Origin: Neorhizobium galegae
GTDB taxonomy: Bacteria > Pseudomonadota > Alphaproteobacteria > Rhizobiales > Rhizobiaceae
Direction of reading: 5' to 3'
NCBI RefSeq assembly: GCF_021391675.1
Contig: NZ_CP090095.1
Coordinates: 3,849,501-3,913,500 of the forward strand
DNA length: 64,000 nucleotides
A model generated the notes under the pieces. The model was not told the origin of the DNA and made no database searches. It saw only the letters and a program-made list of their open reading frames with translations. Below are positions 1 through 9,059 of this stretch, in pieces. How positions within the stretch are numbered: the first letter of the stretch is position 1; each line of letters opens with the position of its first letter. Both the position numbers and the translations under genes were made by a program.

Positions 1-1025
1 AACAACGCTTTCGTAAAACCGGACACGGCTTCTTCCACGACAGCCGGCTGGTCGGAAACCCGCTCCACGTTCACGCCGATCGGAAGATCGGCCACGACGC
101 GCTTCATTTCCTCGTCCAGCGCATGGCCGAAGTTTGTCAGATTGGCACCCGTCGTCATCCCGATTGCCAGGCCTATCGCGGGTTGTCCGTTGAAGCGGAA
201 GAGCGAGGACGGCGGGTCGACATACCCTCGCTTGATCGTCGCGACGTCGGTGAGCGGGAAAAAGCGATCATTCACCCTGAGATTGATGGCCCGCAAACTC
301 TCTTCGGTCGTAAACTGGCCACCGACGCGCAACGCGATCCGCTCGGGTCCCGCATCCACGAAGCCGGACTGCGCTACCGCATTCTGGGCTTGAAGCGTTT
401 CGATAACGGCCTGGCGGTCGATGCCGAGCGCCGCGATCTTGCGGGTCGAAAATTCAAGATAGACGGCTTCGTCCTGTGCCCCGATAACGTCGATCTTGCC
501 GGCATTCGGAACCGTCAGCAGCTTCGCTCTCGCGTCCTCCACCAGGTCGCGGAGTTGGCGCTGCGTCAGGCCGTCGGATTTGAAGGCGTAGATGTTGCCA
601 TAGACGTCGCCGAAAGTGTCATTGAAGAATGGGCCGACGACGCCACTGGGAAATTCGCCCTTGATGTCGTTGATCATGTTGCGGACGCGAAGCCAGTTTC
701 CCGTCACGTCCCTTGCTTTGGTGGTCGCAAGCAATTCGACGTAGACCGTAGTCTGCCCGGCGACCGTTTCGCTTCGCGTGTAGTCCAGCGCGTCAAGTTC
801 CTCCAGCTTCTTCTCGATCCTGTCCGTCACCTGACGGGTCATTTCTTCAGCGGACGCACCCGGCCACTGCGCATTGATGATCATCGTCTTGATGGTAAAC
901 GCGGGATCTTCTTCACGGCCGAGGTTGAAGTAGGAAAACGTGCCGGCAAGGATGAAGACGATCATGAAATACCAGACGAGCGAACGATGCTCGAGCGCCC
1001 AGTCCGAGAGGTTGAAGGATTTCAC
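1..1025 (-). CDS. RND efflux permease (AcrB/TriC-like), N-terminal part, runs off the window
   Basis: Inner-membrane proton-driven pump subunit of a tripartite efflux complex. Reading from a GTG at 1025, the protein begins with a short cytoplasmic stretch and a first membrane helix (about residues 14-32). It is followed by GREEDPAFTIK and WPGASAEEM, the typical RND periplasmic porter-domain opening. About 341 residues are present; the remaining two thirds lie beyond base 1. The GTG overlaps the stop of the upstream adaptor gene by 4 bp (GTGA), the usual sign of translational coupling. The substrate cannot be read from the sequence. The family call is firm; the start rests on the overlap and the family N-terminus. 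Confidence 0.93.
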   Translation of the reverse strand, partial: MKSFNLSDWALEHRSLVWYFMIVFILAGTFSYFNLGREEDPAFTIKTMIINAQWPGASAEEMTRQVTDRIEKKLEELDALDYTRSETVAGQTTVYVELLATTKARDVTGNWLRVRNMINDIKGEFPSGVVGPFFNDTFGDVYGNIYAFKSDGLTQRQLRDLVEDARAKLLTVPNAGKIDVIGAQDEAVYLEFSTRKIAALGIDRQAVIETLQAQNAVAQSGFVDAGPERIALRVGGQFTTEESLRAINLRVNDRFFPLTDVATIKRGYVDPPSSLFRFNGQPAIGLAIGMTTGANLTNFGHALDEEMKRVVADLPIGVNVERVSDQPAVVEEAVSGFTKAL

Positions 1026-2107
1026 TTGATGGTCTCCTGATCGATACGAACGGTCTGGCCGTTTACGAGGGTGTTGACGCCAGCGGTGACGATCCTGTCA
1101 CCGGGTTTGATCCCGTCGCTTACCGTGACGGGGCCACTTGCGATGGTTTGTTCAGCAAGCGTGACCGGGGCAGAGGTGACCTTCCCTGTCGCGCTGTCGA
1201 CGATCCAGACGAATGCCTTCGATCCCTCTGTCCGGATCGCGGAGGAGGGCAGCCGGATCGAGGTCTTCGCCTCACCCATGGAACTGGCCGTTATGACCGA
1301 GCCGAGCCTGAGTGCCTCAGGCGGGTCGATCAGCGTCAACCGCGTGCGTCGCGTACGCGTCGCGTCGTCCGCTTCGGGCGCGATCTCGCGGACCACGCCC
1401 CTGGCGTGAATGCGGGGATCAAGTTGCAAGGCGACGTCGAAGGATGCGCCTGGCTTCAAATGGGCGCCGGCAGCTTCGGGCACGTCGACCACTGCGTCGC
1501 GCTCCTCCGGTCGCGCCACGGTCGCAACACTTTGCCCCGGCGAAACGACAAGGCCCACCTCGGCGGCGGTCGCGGTGACCACACCGTCGAATTCGGCGAG
1601 CAGACGCGAATAGCTCAGCTGTTCGCTCGCCTTGTCCAGATTTGCCTGGGCCTTGGCGACCGCAGCTTCGGCGGTTTTGCGCTCCAGTTCGGCAGTTTCA
1701 AAGGTGGCCCTGGCCCCGCTCTGTCTCTCGAGCAGAGTTCTCTGCCGGTCTTCTGTGATGCGGGCGTTGGCAAGTTGCGCCTGGCTGTTGGCAAGGTCGG
1801 ACCGCGCGCTTTTGACAGCCAGCTCGAGAGCCACCGGATCGATGGCTGCCAGGACGTCGCCCTTTTTGACGAGGTCGCCCACTTGGACGTTGCGGGCGAT
1901 GACCCGGCCAAGAATGCGGAAGCTGAACTCGGTCTCGATACGGGCTTGGACAGTGCCAGGCAGAGTGAACGCCGCCTGCGGGACCGGTTCGGCTAACTGA
2001 GATAGGACCGGGCGGGGAGGCAGCGATGCTGCGTCCTCTTCCTTCTGGCAAGCCGACAGCATCGCGGCCGCTGCCAGAAGCGCCGTCAGGCGGGGATCGA
2101 TTTTCAT
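1022..2107 (-). CDS. RND efflux periplasmic adaptor (membrane fusion lipoprotein), second of two
   Basis: Periplasmic adaptor linking an RND pump to an outer-membrane channel. It has 361 residues, close to family length. The N-terminus is a lipoprotein signal with lipobox LSAC (Cys20), so it is probably anchored to the inner membrane. A lipoyl/biotinyl-like half motif (VGDLVKKGDVLAAIDP), a helical hairpin rich in Ala/Gln/Glu (about 95-170) and beta-barrel segments follow in HlyD-family order. Its start overlaps the upstream adaptor stop by 4 bp and its stop overlaps the permease start by 4 bp, so the three genes form a tight operon. Having two adaptors in one RND operon resembles the TriABC arrangement of Pseudomonas. 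Confidence 0.93.
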   Translation of the reverse strand: MKIDPRLTALLAAAAMLSACQKEEDAASLPPRPVLSQLAEPVPQAAFTLPGTVQARIETEFSFRILGRVIARNVQVGDLVKKGDVLAAIDPVALELAVKSARSDLANSQAQLANARITEDRQRTLLERQSGARATFETAELERKTAEAAVAKAQANLDKASEQLSYSRLLAEFDGVVTATAAEVGLVVSPGQSVATVARPEERDAVVDVPEAAGAHLKPGASFDVALQLDPRIHARGVVREIAPEADDATRTRRTRLTLIDPPEALRLGSVITASSMGEAKTSIRLPSSAIRTEGSKAFVWIVDSATGKVTSAPVTLAEQTIASGPVTVSDGIKPGDRIVTAGVNTLVNGQTVRIDQETIK

Positions 2108-3177
2108 CTTGCAGCTCCTTCATAAGACACAAGGTCGCCCTCGCTCAGAAACTTCGTGCCGTTGGAAACGACAATGTCGCCGGCAGACAGGCCGGATTCG
2201 ACGGAGAAGCGGCCGCTGGCATAGGCCGCGACCCCCACGGGATGGAGGGAGACGGCGGTCGTCTTCGGATCAACGAGCCAGACGGCCGTCCGCCCCGCAC
2301 GGGAGGCCATTGCCGACCAGGGCAACTCGATGACGGTCTCAGGCTTGTAGCGCGCGGTTGCAACCACGGCGCTCCCCAGGGGAGCGTCCGGCGCATCTTC
2401 GAGAGCGAGCTTCACCCGGATCGTCCCCGTCGTGGTGTCGATGGTGGGCGAGACCTCGCGGACCTTGGCCCGAAACCTGTCGCTGCCCGACAGGAGCCTG
2501 ACCTCGGCAACGTCCTCAAGCGCGCGTCCGAGAAGAGCGGACTCGTTGGCATTGATCACCGCGTCTCGGGGGCCGTCATGGGCGAGTGTGAAAATAAGCT
2601 GGGCGGCCTGCGCCACCTGACCGACTTCGGCATTCCTGGCGGTAATGATTCCGTTGGCATCCGCCTTGAGGTCCGTCTGGCCAAGCGTATCGCGGGCCGT
2701 ATCCAGCTGGGCCTGCGCTGACTGAACCGTGGCCTGCGTGGTTAAAAGGGCTTCGCGTGCGTTATCGAGGGCGGCCAGCGTGGTGACGCCTGTGGTGAAC
2801 AGGCTCTGCTGTCTGTCGAATGCCTGCCGGGCCTGCGTCTGCTGCGCCTCCGCAGATTGGAGATTGGCAAGCGCCACCTGGAGGTCAGCCGTCTGCTCCT
2901 GAGTATCGAGACGTGCGAGAACCTGGCCAGCCTTGACGTGATCGCCGACATCGACCAGCCGCGCGATAATGCGACCGCTGACGCGGAATGAAAGGTCGGA
3001 TTGGACCCTGGCGCTGATCTCGCCCGTCGTCGAAATGGTTTCCGACACCGGTACCGCTTGAACAGTCACCGTCTCCACGTGTCGCCCGTTCTTCTGTCGA
3101 GCTTCTTCCTGAGGAGCGCAAGCCGTAAGGCATGCGATGGAAACCCCCAATAAAATGCCTGTTGTTAACTGTCCCAT
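2104..3177 (-). CDS. RND efflux periplasmic adaptor (membrane fusion lipoprotein), first of two
   Basis: First gene of the efflux operon, 357 residues from the ATG at 3177. The open frame runs 65 codons further upstream, but the ATG at 3177 gives a proper lipoprotein signal with LTAC (Cys20), and the longer form would run into the divergent regulator. The protein shows the lipoyl half motif VGDHVKAGQVLARLD, a long helical hairpin (about 95-170) and a C-terminal beta-barrel region, as in HlyD/AcrA-type adaptors. It is paralogous to the next gene. An inverted repeat in the divergent promoter region suggests repression by the adjacent TetR protein. Confidence 0.92.
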   Translation of the reverse strand: MGQLTTGILLGVSIACLTACAPQEEARQKNGRHVETVTVQAVPVSETISTTGEISARVQSDLSFRVSGRIIARLVDVGDHVKAGQVLARLDTQEQTADLQVALANLQSAEAQQTQARQAFDRQQSLFTTGVTTLAALDNAREALLTTQATVQSAQAQLDTARDTLGQTDLKADANGIITARNAEVGQVAQAAQLIFTLAHDGPRDAVINANESALLGRALEDVAEVRLLSGSDRFRAKVREVSPTIDTTTGTIRVKLALEDAPDAPLGSAVVATARYKPETVIELPWSAMASRAGRTAVWLVDPKTTAVSLHPVGVAAYASGRFSVESGLSAGDIVVSNGTKFLSEGDLVSYEGAAR

Positions 3178-3213
3178 AAGCCGCCTCTCAAGTCGCTTTT
3201 GAAGCCGATTATA

Positions 3214-3235
3214 ATTGACTAACCAGAAAGTCAAT
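3214..3235. promoter_or_regulatory. Perfect inverted repeat, probable TetR operator
   Basis: ATTGACT and its exact complement AGTCAAT flank an 8-base spacer. The site lies between the divergent adaptor (start 3177) and the TetR gene (start 3289). Its size and position fit a TetR-family dimer site controlling both promoters. TTGACT within it could also serve as a -35 element. Binding is inferred, not shown. Confidence 0.6.
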
Positions 3236-3288
3236 GAAATAATGCTGACATGTTGAAGCCGCAGGACCTGTTGGTGAGGAATGTGAAC

Positions 3289-3906
3289 ATGAAAAAGCTG
3301 ACGCGCGCTGAACAGAAGGCTCTCCGGCCTGCGCAGATTCTCGACGCTGCGTTTGAGGAGTTCATCGAACACGGCTACACGGCGGCGCGGGTGGAAGATA
3401 TCGCCGCCCGCATAGGAGTGACGAAAGGGACGGTCTACGTCTACTTCCCCACGAAGGAGGTTCTATTTTCCGCCATGGCACGGCATATCGCGGTACCGTT
3501 CGAGGACGTTCTAGCCGACGCCAGGGAACTCACTGGAAGTTGCGCGGAGCGGCTGAGATCCTTGATCCTGCTTTTTTACGAGCGCGTTATGGAAGACCGC
3601 AGAACCCGGGAGCTGCTTCGCTTCGCTATCTCTGAGGGTGTGCGGTTCCCCCAGCTCGTTGATGACCACTACGCGGAACTCGTCGTGCCGATCCTCGTCA
3701 CGGGGCAGGCGCTGATCGACGAAGGTGTCCGTCAGGGCGAGTTTCGGGACGGGCCTGCAACGGTTGCACGCGTCATACTTGCGCCCGCGTTGGCCTTGAT
3801 TGTCGAAGCACTGATCCACGACGGTCGTCTCGATCTTGAAACGCCGAGATATATCGAGGCGCATCTTGATCTGGTCTTGCACGGTCTCGCAGCCGCTCGC
3901 AGTTGA
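3289..3906 (+). CDS. TetR/AcrR-family repressor
   Basis: DNA-binding repressor of 205 residues, the usual TetR length. The N-terminal helix-turn-helix (about residues 15-60) includes VEDIAARIGVTKGTVYVYF, the canonical recognition-helix pattern. The remaining helical part is the variable ligand/dimer domain, with a C-terminal segment of the AefR-like TetR_C type. ATG 3289 is preferred over the upstream ATG at 3250 because it has a GAGG about 9 bases upstream and begins right at the family N-terminus. It is divergent from the RND operon with an inverted repeat between, so local control of efflux is the natural inference. The ligand is unknown. Confidence 0.92.
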   Translation: MKKLTRAEQKALRPAQILDAAFEEFIEHGYTAARVEDIAARIGVTKGTVYVYFPTKEVLFSAMARHIAVPFEDVLADARELTGSCAERLRSLILLFYERVMEDRRTRELLRFAISEGVRFPQLVDDHYAELVVPILVTGQALIDEGVRQGEFRDGPATVARVILAPALALIVEALIHDGRLDLETPRYIEAHLDLVLHGLAAARS

Positions 3907-4047
3907 TCAGGTGAAACGGGTGCTTGGATGATCTGAAAATCGGCCGCTCTACCGGAAAACGTTTCTTCTCGAAGTCACGGAAACAGCGGATGCGCCACGT
4001 AGCCGCCGGTGAAAACTATGTGACGGTCGAAGACTTCCCGTTTTGGC

Positions 4048-5522
4048 TCACGCTCCCGCCTGGAGCGACCCTTCGCCGATGAAGCCGAGGTATGCGCGAT
4101 GCAACTTTTCCACTCCTTTGGCGAGTTGATCGGCAGACATGGACGCATAACCAAAGATATATCCGGCTCGCTCATCCGTCGGCGATGAGAACAGGCGAGC
4201 GATGGGATAGATCCCAATGTCGTGGCTTCGGGCGATATCCGCGAAACGCGCCTCTTGTCGGCAGGAAATGGTGTTGAACCACACGACGACGTGAAGTCCC
4301 GCAGTCGTGCCGACGATCTCGATGTCGTCCACAAAAGCGCTCGTCATCGACACCAGGAATACGGCGCGCCGCTCTGCGTTAAACCTCCGCATCCTGCGGA
4401 CATGTCGCTCGTAAGCGCCGGTCTCGATCAGCCCGGCGAGAGCCTCCTGCTCGAACGTGGATGTGTGCCGATCGGCAATCCGCTTGCATTCGATGAAGGC
4501 CTCAACAAGTGGATGCGGAAGTATGACGAATCCGAGCCTGAGCGTCGGCGACAGGGTCTTTGAGACCGTTCCGACATAGATGACGCGGCCTTGCCCAGAG
4601 AGATAAAGGGGCGGAATGGGGCTGACATCGTACCGATACTCGCTGTCGTAGTCGTCCTCGATGACATAGGCGTTCGCCGACATGGACCACTCCATCAAGG
4701 CTTGGCGATGCGCAGCAGGTAAGACTCCCCCAGAGGAAACTGGTGGCTCGGCGTCACATACGCCACGGCGATGTCGCCAACCCCGGGAAGCTTCGCGGTG
4801 TCTATGCCATGGGCACCACAAGGTACGGCAACGATGTTTGCTCCGACGGCATGCATCACGTTCTTGGCCATGGCATAGCACGGGTCTTCGACCACGATAT
4901 GGTCGCCGGGATTGACAAGGACCCGAGCACAGAGGTCCAGCGCCTGCTGCGACCCGTTTACAACGATGATCTGGCCGAGATCGCAGTTGATGCCCCTTGA
5001 CCGCCAGACATAGCCCTGTAACGCCTCCCGCAGGGATCGGCTTCCTGCTGGATCATCGTATCCCAACCTGTCGCGATGCCTGAGGAAGGCCGTATTCAGC
5101 GCTTTTCGCCAGGGGGCCTTGGGAAAGTCCTCTGCCGCAATATCGCCGTAGCGGAAATCGAATTTGAGCGGCAGCCTCCCGGCGGTGCTGTTCGGCGGCA
5201 GCGCCATCGCACGAGTGGCATAGGCGGAAAGCCGGCGAGCGGGGATCGCCGAACAGTCGGGCGGCGCAACCTGGCTCAGCCGCCCTGCTGAAGCAACACA
5301 CGCTTTCCGTCCCTGCTGTACCCGGACATACCCCTCCGAAACAAGCTGGTCGAATGCGGCGGTCACCGTCGTCCTCGAAACACCCAGTTCTTCCGCAAGC
5401 GAACGACTTGAAGGCAGAGCGTCACCGACACCATAGACACCAGCCTCGATCTGGTTGAGCAGGGAATGATAGATCCGGCGCGTCGCTCCAGTCCTGCGAG
5501 ACCCTTGTCTGTACTGGACCAA
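4048..5522 (-). pseudogene. MocR/PdxR-type regulator (GntR HTH + aminotransferase fold), frameshifted
   Basis: Two overlapping frames together make one MocR-family protein. The N-terminal frame has the GntR winged helix (SLAEELGVSRTTVTAAFDQL) and the first half of the fold-type-I aminotransferase domain. The C-terminal frame continues it, including the PLP-lysine region VGTVSKTLSPTLRLG. The break is at a run of five Cs (five Gs in coding sense) at 4727-4731; six would restore the frame. It is therefore either a real -1 mutation or a homopolymer sequencing error. A TTG at 5522 with GGAG seven bases upstream is the likely start. The gene is divergent from the B3/B4 protein, which it probably regulates. 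Confidence 0.85.
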
Positions 5523-5650
5523 TGAAAATCTCCAAAACTGGCAGTTTAGTTTGTGCCAATGAACTGCAATAGGTCGCTCGCAGTCAAGACAATCGTCACC
5601 GGTCCGCTGTGTCTGGATCGCTTCTGCTTTGAACTGATGGAGTCGCCTGG

Positions 5651-6340
5651 ATGTTTGAGACACCCGTCGTCGACGGTCGAATTCGCGGTATTGCACCGGG
5701 TTTCAGAGCAGTGAGCGTCCACGTCGATGCCACTTCGGCCGGAGAAGGAATTCTGGATCGTCCATTGCTGGCGGAAGCCTGTACTTGCTTGTTGGCCGGC
5801 GGCCCGGCTTGGGCGGAAACGCATCTCGCAAGTTGGTCCGACGCCTACGTCCGCTTTGGCGCCAAGCCGAACCGCACCCCCTGCTCAGCCCAGGCCCTTA
5901 GAAAGCGGGTTCTCAAGGACGGCGCCATTCCGCCGATCAACCCTATCGTCGATCTCTACAACGCCATCAGCTTGAAATACGCGATCCCGGTCGGCGGAGA
6001 GAACTATGACGCCTATGCCGGGCGACCCTTTTTGACGATCGCAGACGGGACGGAAACGTTCGACACCGTCATGAACGGGGAGGAAATCAACGATCCTCCT
6101 CTGTTGGGCGAGGTCATCTGGCGAGACGACGTCGGCGTCACTTGCAGACGCTGGAATTGGCGACAAGGATCTCGAACCCGCCTGGCGGCCGCCAAAGGCC
6201 GGATGTGGTTCGTATTGGAGGCCCTGGAAACTATGCCGGACGTAGCGCTGGCCGAGGCAACCGACGCCCTGGTCGAGGGCCTGAAGGCGCTGATGCCGGG
6301 CTGCATGATCGTCAGTCAAACGATCCACGCCGCGGAATAA
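5651..6340 (+). CDS. B3/B4 tRNA-binding-domain protein
   Basis: Protein of 229 residues resembling the free-standing B3/B4 domain otherwise found in the beta subunit of phenylalanyl-tRNA synthetase. Family-like stretches include RFGAKPNRTPCSAQALRKR and INPIVDLYNAISLKYAIPVGG. Free-standing members are thought to interact with tRNA or amino acids, possibly in editing or sensing, but the exact role is not established. The gene is divergent from a MocR regulator gene about 130 bp away. No signal peptide or membrane segment is visible, so it is probably cytoplasmic. Confidence 0.8.
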   Translation: MFETPVVDGRIRGIAPGFRAVSVHVDATSAGEGILDRPLLAEACTCLLAGGPAWAETHLASWSDAYVRFGAKPNRTPCSAQALRKRVLKDGAIPPINPIVDLYNAISLKYAIPVGGENYDAYAGRPFLTIADGTETFDTVMNGEEINDPPLLGEVIWRDDVGVTCRRWNWRQGSRTRLAAAKGRMWFVLEALETMPDVALAEATDALVEGLKALMPGCMIVSQTIHAAE

Positions 6341-6397
6341 CTTTCGGTAGAGTGATTGCATCTTTCGATGCTGTATAAGGTTTAAAGGCGTCAAGGA

Positions 6398-7036
6398 ATG
6401 AATTCCAACCTGCATCAGTTGCTCATAGTCTATGGGGCATATGTCATCGCCGCTGGTAGCCCCGGCCCGAGCAACATGCGCATCATGGGCGTGGCGATGG
6501 CTCGCGGCAGAGGTGCCGCGCTCATGCTTGCCTCCGGCGTTGTCAGCGGCTCGATCTTCTGGGGTCTGATGGCCTCGACGGGCATCTCCGCCTTGTTGGC
6601 CAGGTACGCCCAGGCCCTGATCGCTCTCCAGATTTTCGGGGGCTTGTATCTGCTGTTCCTCGCCTTCAAGGCGGGACGTTCGGCGCTGATGTCGAACGAG
6701 AAGCTGGCGGCGCGCGTGTCGGCGGATGATGTCGCTCTTTCCCGGGCTGCGCTCTACCGGCGGGGCCTCTTGATGCATTTGGCGAACCCGAAATCGGTGC
6801 TGGCATGGATCGCGCTGGTCACGTTGGGTATCGGCCCCGGTTCTTCGTGGGAAAGCGTCGCCGCTATATTGGGCGGCTGCGCCGTCCTGAGCGTCGCGAT
6901 CTTCTGTGGCTACGCCATTGTCTTCTCCACAGCGCCGATGGTGGCTCTGTACCGCCGCTGCCGCCGTTGGATCGAAAGCCTGCTGTCGCTGTTCTTTGCG
7001 TTCGCCGGGTTGCGCATGCTGCTCTCCCGTATTTAG
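6398..7036 (+). CDS. LysE/RhtB-family amino-acid exporter
   Basis: Inner-membrane exporter of 212 residues with about six hydrophobic helices, the normal LysE/RhtB size. The N-terminal helix carries the family signature around AAGSPGPSNMRIMG, and LANPKSVLAWIAL matches the conserved central loop. Known members export amino acids or derivatives; the substrate here is not deducible. It starts 57 bases after the B3/B4 gene and is followed after 16 bases by a DHDPS-family gene on the same strand, so the three may be co-transcribed. Confidence 0.9.
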   Translation: MNSNLHQLLIVYGAYVIAAGSPGPSNMRIMGVAMARGRGAALMLASGVVSGSIFWGLMASTGISALLARYAQALIALQIFGGLYLLFLAFKAGRSALMSNEKLAARVSADDVALSRAALYRRGLLMHLANPKSVLAWIALVTLGIGPGSSWESVAAILGGCAVLSVAIFCGYAIVFSTAPMVALYRRCRRWIESLLSLFFAFAGLRMLLSRI

Positions 7037-7052
7037 TTTGGAAGGTTGGATC

Positions 7053-7952
7053 ATGACTTTGTTCAATGGCCTGTCTGCGTTCCCTCTGACCCCAACGGAT
7101 GCTGAAGGGCGCGTTGACGCCGAGGTGCTGGCCCGTTTCCTCGAGCGTATTCATCACGCGGGAGCAGATTCCATCGGGCTGCTCGGCAGCACCGGTGGCT
7201 ATGCGTATCTCACGAGGGAAGAGCGCAGGCGTGCCGTCGCGGTTGCCGTTGAATGTATTGGCGGCAAGACTCCTCTTGTGGTGGGTGTAGGAGCATTGCG
7301 CACCGACGAAGCTCAGGCTTTGGCGCGCGATGCCAAAGCCGCCGGCGCCGACGGCCTGCTCCTGGCGCCCATGTCATACGTTCCCCTGAACGAGGACGAA
7401 GTCTTTCAGCACTTCGTCGCTGTGGCCGAGGCGGGGGAATTGCCTTTATGCATCTACAACAATCCCAGCACCACACGCTTCACGTTCAGCGATGCGCTGA
7501 TCGCCCGGTTGTCGACGGTGTCCAACGTGGTCGCCGTGAAAATGCCTCTGGCGGCAGGTGACGATTGCGCGGGGGAACTCGCACGCCTGCGACAGATCAC
7601 CCCTGACAGGTTCACGATCGGATATAGCGGCGATTGGGGGGCGGCCGATGCCTTGCTTGCCGGATGCGACACCTGGTACAGCGTTGCGGCAGGCCTGCTG
7701 CCAGGCCCCGCGCTTGCCCTGACGCGTGCTGCGCGGGCCGGCGACACTGTCGAGACCGCGCGGTTGAACAAGGCTTTCGAACCGCTCTGGACGCTGTTCA
7801 AGCGCTACGGCAGCTTCCGCGTTATGTTCGCCATTGCGGACCTCCTGGGCCTGGCGCACGTCCAGCCGCCGCGCCCGGTTTTGCCGTTGCCGAAAGACGC
7901 CGGAGATGAGGTCAGGCTGGCATTGGATATCCTCGAGGTCGCGGCCCCGTAG
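7053..7952 (+). CDS. Dihydrodipicolinate synthase/N-acetylneuraminate lyase family aldolase
   Basis: Class I aldolase-fold enzyme of 299 residues. GSTGG (about 45-49), the catalytic Tyr in LCIYNNP (about 135) and the Schiff-base Lys in VVAVKMP (about 163) are all present. The family includes DapA and sugar-acid or hydroxyproline-pathway lyases, so the substrate remains open. The start at 7053 was chosen because GAAGG lies about 8 bases upstream and the protein then begins exactly at the family N-terminus; the open frame upstream overlaps the exporter and is not homologous. It follows a LysE exporter gene, so a linked amino- or keto-acid pathway is plausible. Confidence 0.9.
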   Translation: MTLFNGLSAFPLTPTDAEGRVDAEVLARFLERIHHAGADSIGLLGSTGGYAYLTREERRRAVAVAVECIGGKTPLVVGVGALRTDEAQALARDAKAAGADGLLLAPMSYVPLNEDEVFQHFVAVAEAGELPLCIYNNPSTTRFTFSDALIARLSTVSNVVAVKMPLAAGDDCAGELARLRQITPDRFTIGYSGDWGAADALLAGCDTWYSVAAGLLPGPALALTRAARAGDTVETARLNKAFEPLWTLFKRYGSFRVMFAIADLLGLAHVQPPRPVLPLPKDAGDEVRLALDILEVAAP

Positions 7953-8324
7953 AGGTTTTGATGTGCCGGACGCGGTTCGGGGATATCTTATTCCATATCT
8001 GCCTTTGCCCAGCCCCGGTTCGGAGCCAAGTCAATTCGACGGACCAAGCCGGGTGTTAACTCCGGCTTTTGCGCGATCGCGGGGCTGGTGCGTTGTGGCT
8101 TCTGGCCCGCAAAGATCCCCCTGAGGGGATTTTGTTATGTATGGGTGTGATTGGGTTCGGTTGCAGGGGCTCACAACAAACGATTCCTGCGTTTGGTCGA
8201 GCAGCACATTTCAAAGCTCGCGGCGTAACTGTCCATCATCGTATCGCCTTGAAGGGAATCGCACTGCCGACCGACCCACCATTCGAATAGGAATTCGACC
8301 CAAAGAATTTAGGCGCTTAGGATT
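7953..8324. other. Intergenic stretch between convergent genes
   Basis: About 370 bases without a convincing gene. It contains one hairpin and a sequence related to two repeats elsewhere in the window (see the entry at 8111). Short open frames here have no recognisable content. Confidence 0.6.
8111..8190. repeat. Hairpin plus GGTTGC-GGGGC block, divergent third copy of a dispersed repeat; likely terminator
   Basis: ATCCCC/GGGGAT (8115-8120 and 8125-8130) forms a hairpin followed by TTTGTT, which could terminate the aldolase operon. About 25 bases later GGTTGCAGGGGC appears. The same order (hairpin, about 27-base spacer, GGTTGCGGGGGC) occurs at 35213 and 61122, so this looks like a diverged member of that family. 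Confidence 0.5.
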
Positions 8325-9059
8325 TCAAGGCACTGAGCGTAGGAAGTCCGCCGTTTCGGGACGTTGCGGGCTGTCGAATATCTGCTCGGGCGTTCCAAGC
8401 TCATGAATGAGCCCTTCGCGGAAAAACGCCACCCGATCGGAGACCTCGCGGGCAAATCGCATTTCGTGCGTCACCACGATCATGGTCATGCCTTCCTGCG
8501 ACAGCATGCGCAGCGTATCCAACACTTCACCAACCAGTTGAGGATCGAGAGCGGATGTGACCTCATCAAACAGCATGTAGTCCGGCGACATGGCGAGTGC
8601 GCGGGCGATCGCCATTCTCTGCTGTTGCCCACCGGACAGGCGCGACGGAAAAGCTTTCAGCTTTTCACCAAGTCCCACATGCTTGAGCTGTTCGACCGCA
8701 ATCGCCTCGGCTTCCTGCTTGGACTTGCCCAGCACTTTTCTTGGCGCCAGCATAACATTTTCCAGCACCGTGAGATGCGGAAAGGCATTCCACTGCTGGA
8801 ACACAATGCCGATCCGTTGGCGCAGCTTGTTAAGGTTCGTCGCCTTCGCATGGACATCGACGTTGTCAACGCTAATGCAGCCATCCTGAATCGGCTCAAG
8901 CCCATTGATGCACATCAGCATCGTCGATTTCCCCGAACCGGAGCCACCGATCATCGAGAGGACTTCGCCTTTGTTGACGGTAAGGCTGACACCCTTGAGG
9001 ACATGAAGCGTGCTGAAATGTTTATGGACGTTTTCGATTTCAATCATTGGATCTGCCAC
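8325..9059 (-). CDS. Polar amino-acid ABC importer, ATP-binding subunit
   Basis: ATPase of a GlnQ/HisP-type importer, 244 residues. Walker A is GGSGSGKS (38-45), the signature is LSGGQQQRMAIARAL, Walker B is YMLFDEVTSALD, and the switch His lies in VTHEM. Its start overlaps the end of the upstream permease gene by 16 bases. It is the last gene of a four-gene unit running from the binding protein at 11362 through two permeases. The solute is probably an amino acid or opine-like compound, inferred only from the family. Confidence 0.93.
   Translation of the reverse strand: MADPMIEIENVHKHFSTLHVLKGVSLTVNKGEVLSMIGGSGSGKSTMLMCINGLEPIQDGCISVDNVDVHAKATNLNKLRQRIGIVFQQWNAFPHLTVLENVMLAPRKVLGKSKQEAEAIAVEQLKHVGLGEKLKAFPSRLSGGQQQRMAIARALAMSPDYMLFDEVTSALDPQLVGEVLDTLRMLSQEGMTMIVVTHEMRFAREVSDRVAFFREGLIHELGTPEQIFDSPQRPETADFLRSVP

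Noticed and set aside
123..1040. 305-residue plus-strand open frame
   Set aside because: Antisense shadow of the RND permease gene, which has clear family motifs on the minus strand.
5885..7066. 393-residue minus-strand open frame
   Set aside because: Antisense to the B3/B4 and LysE genes; Gln/Arg/His-rich, no family features.
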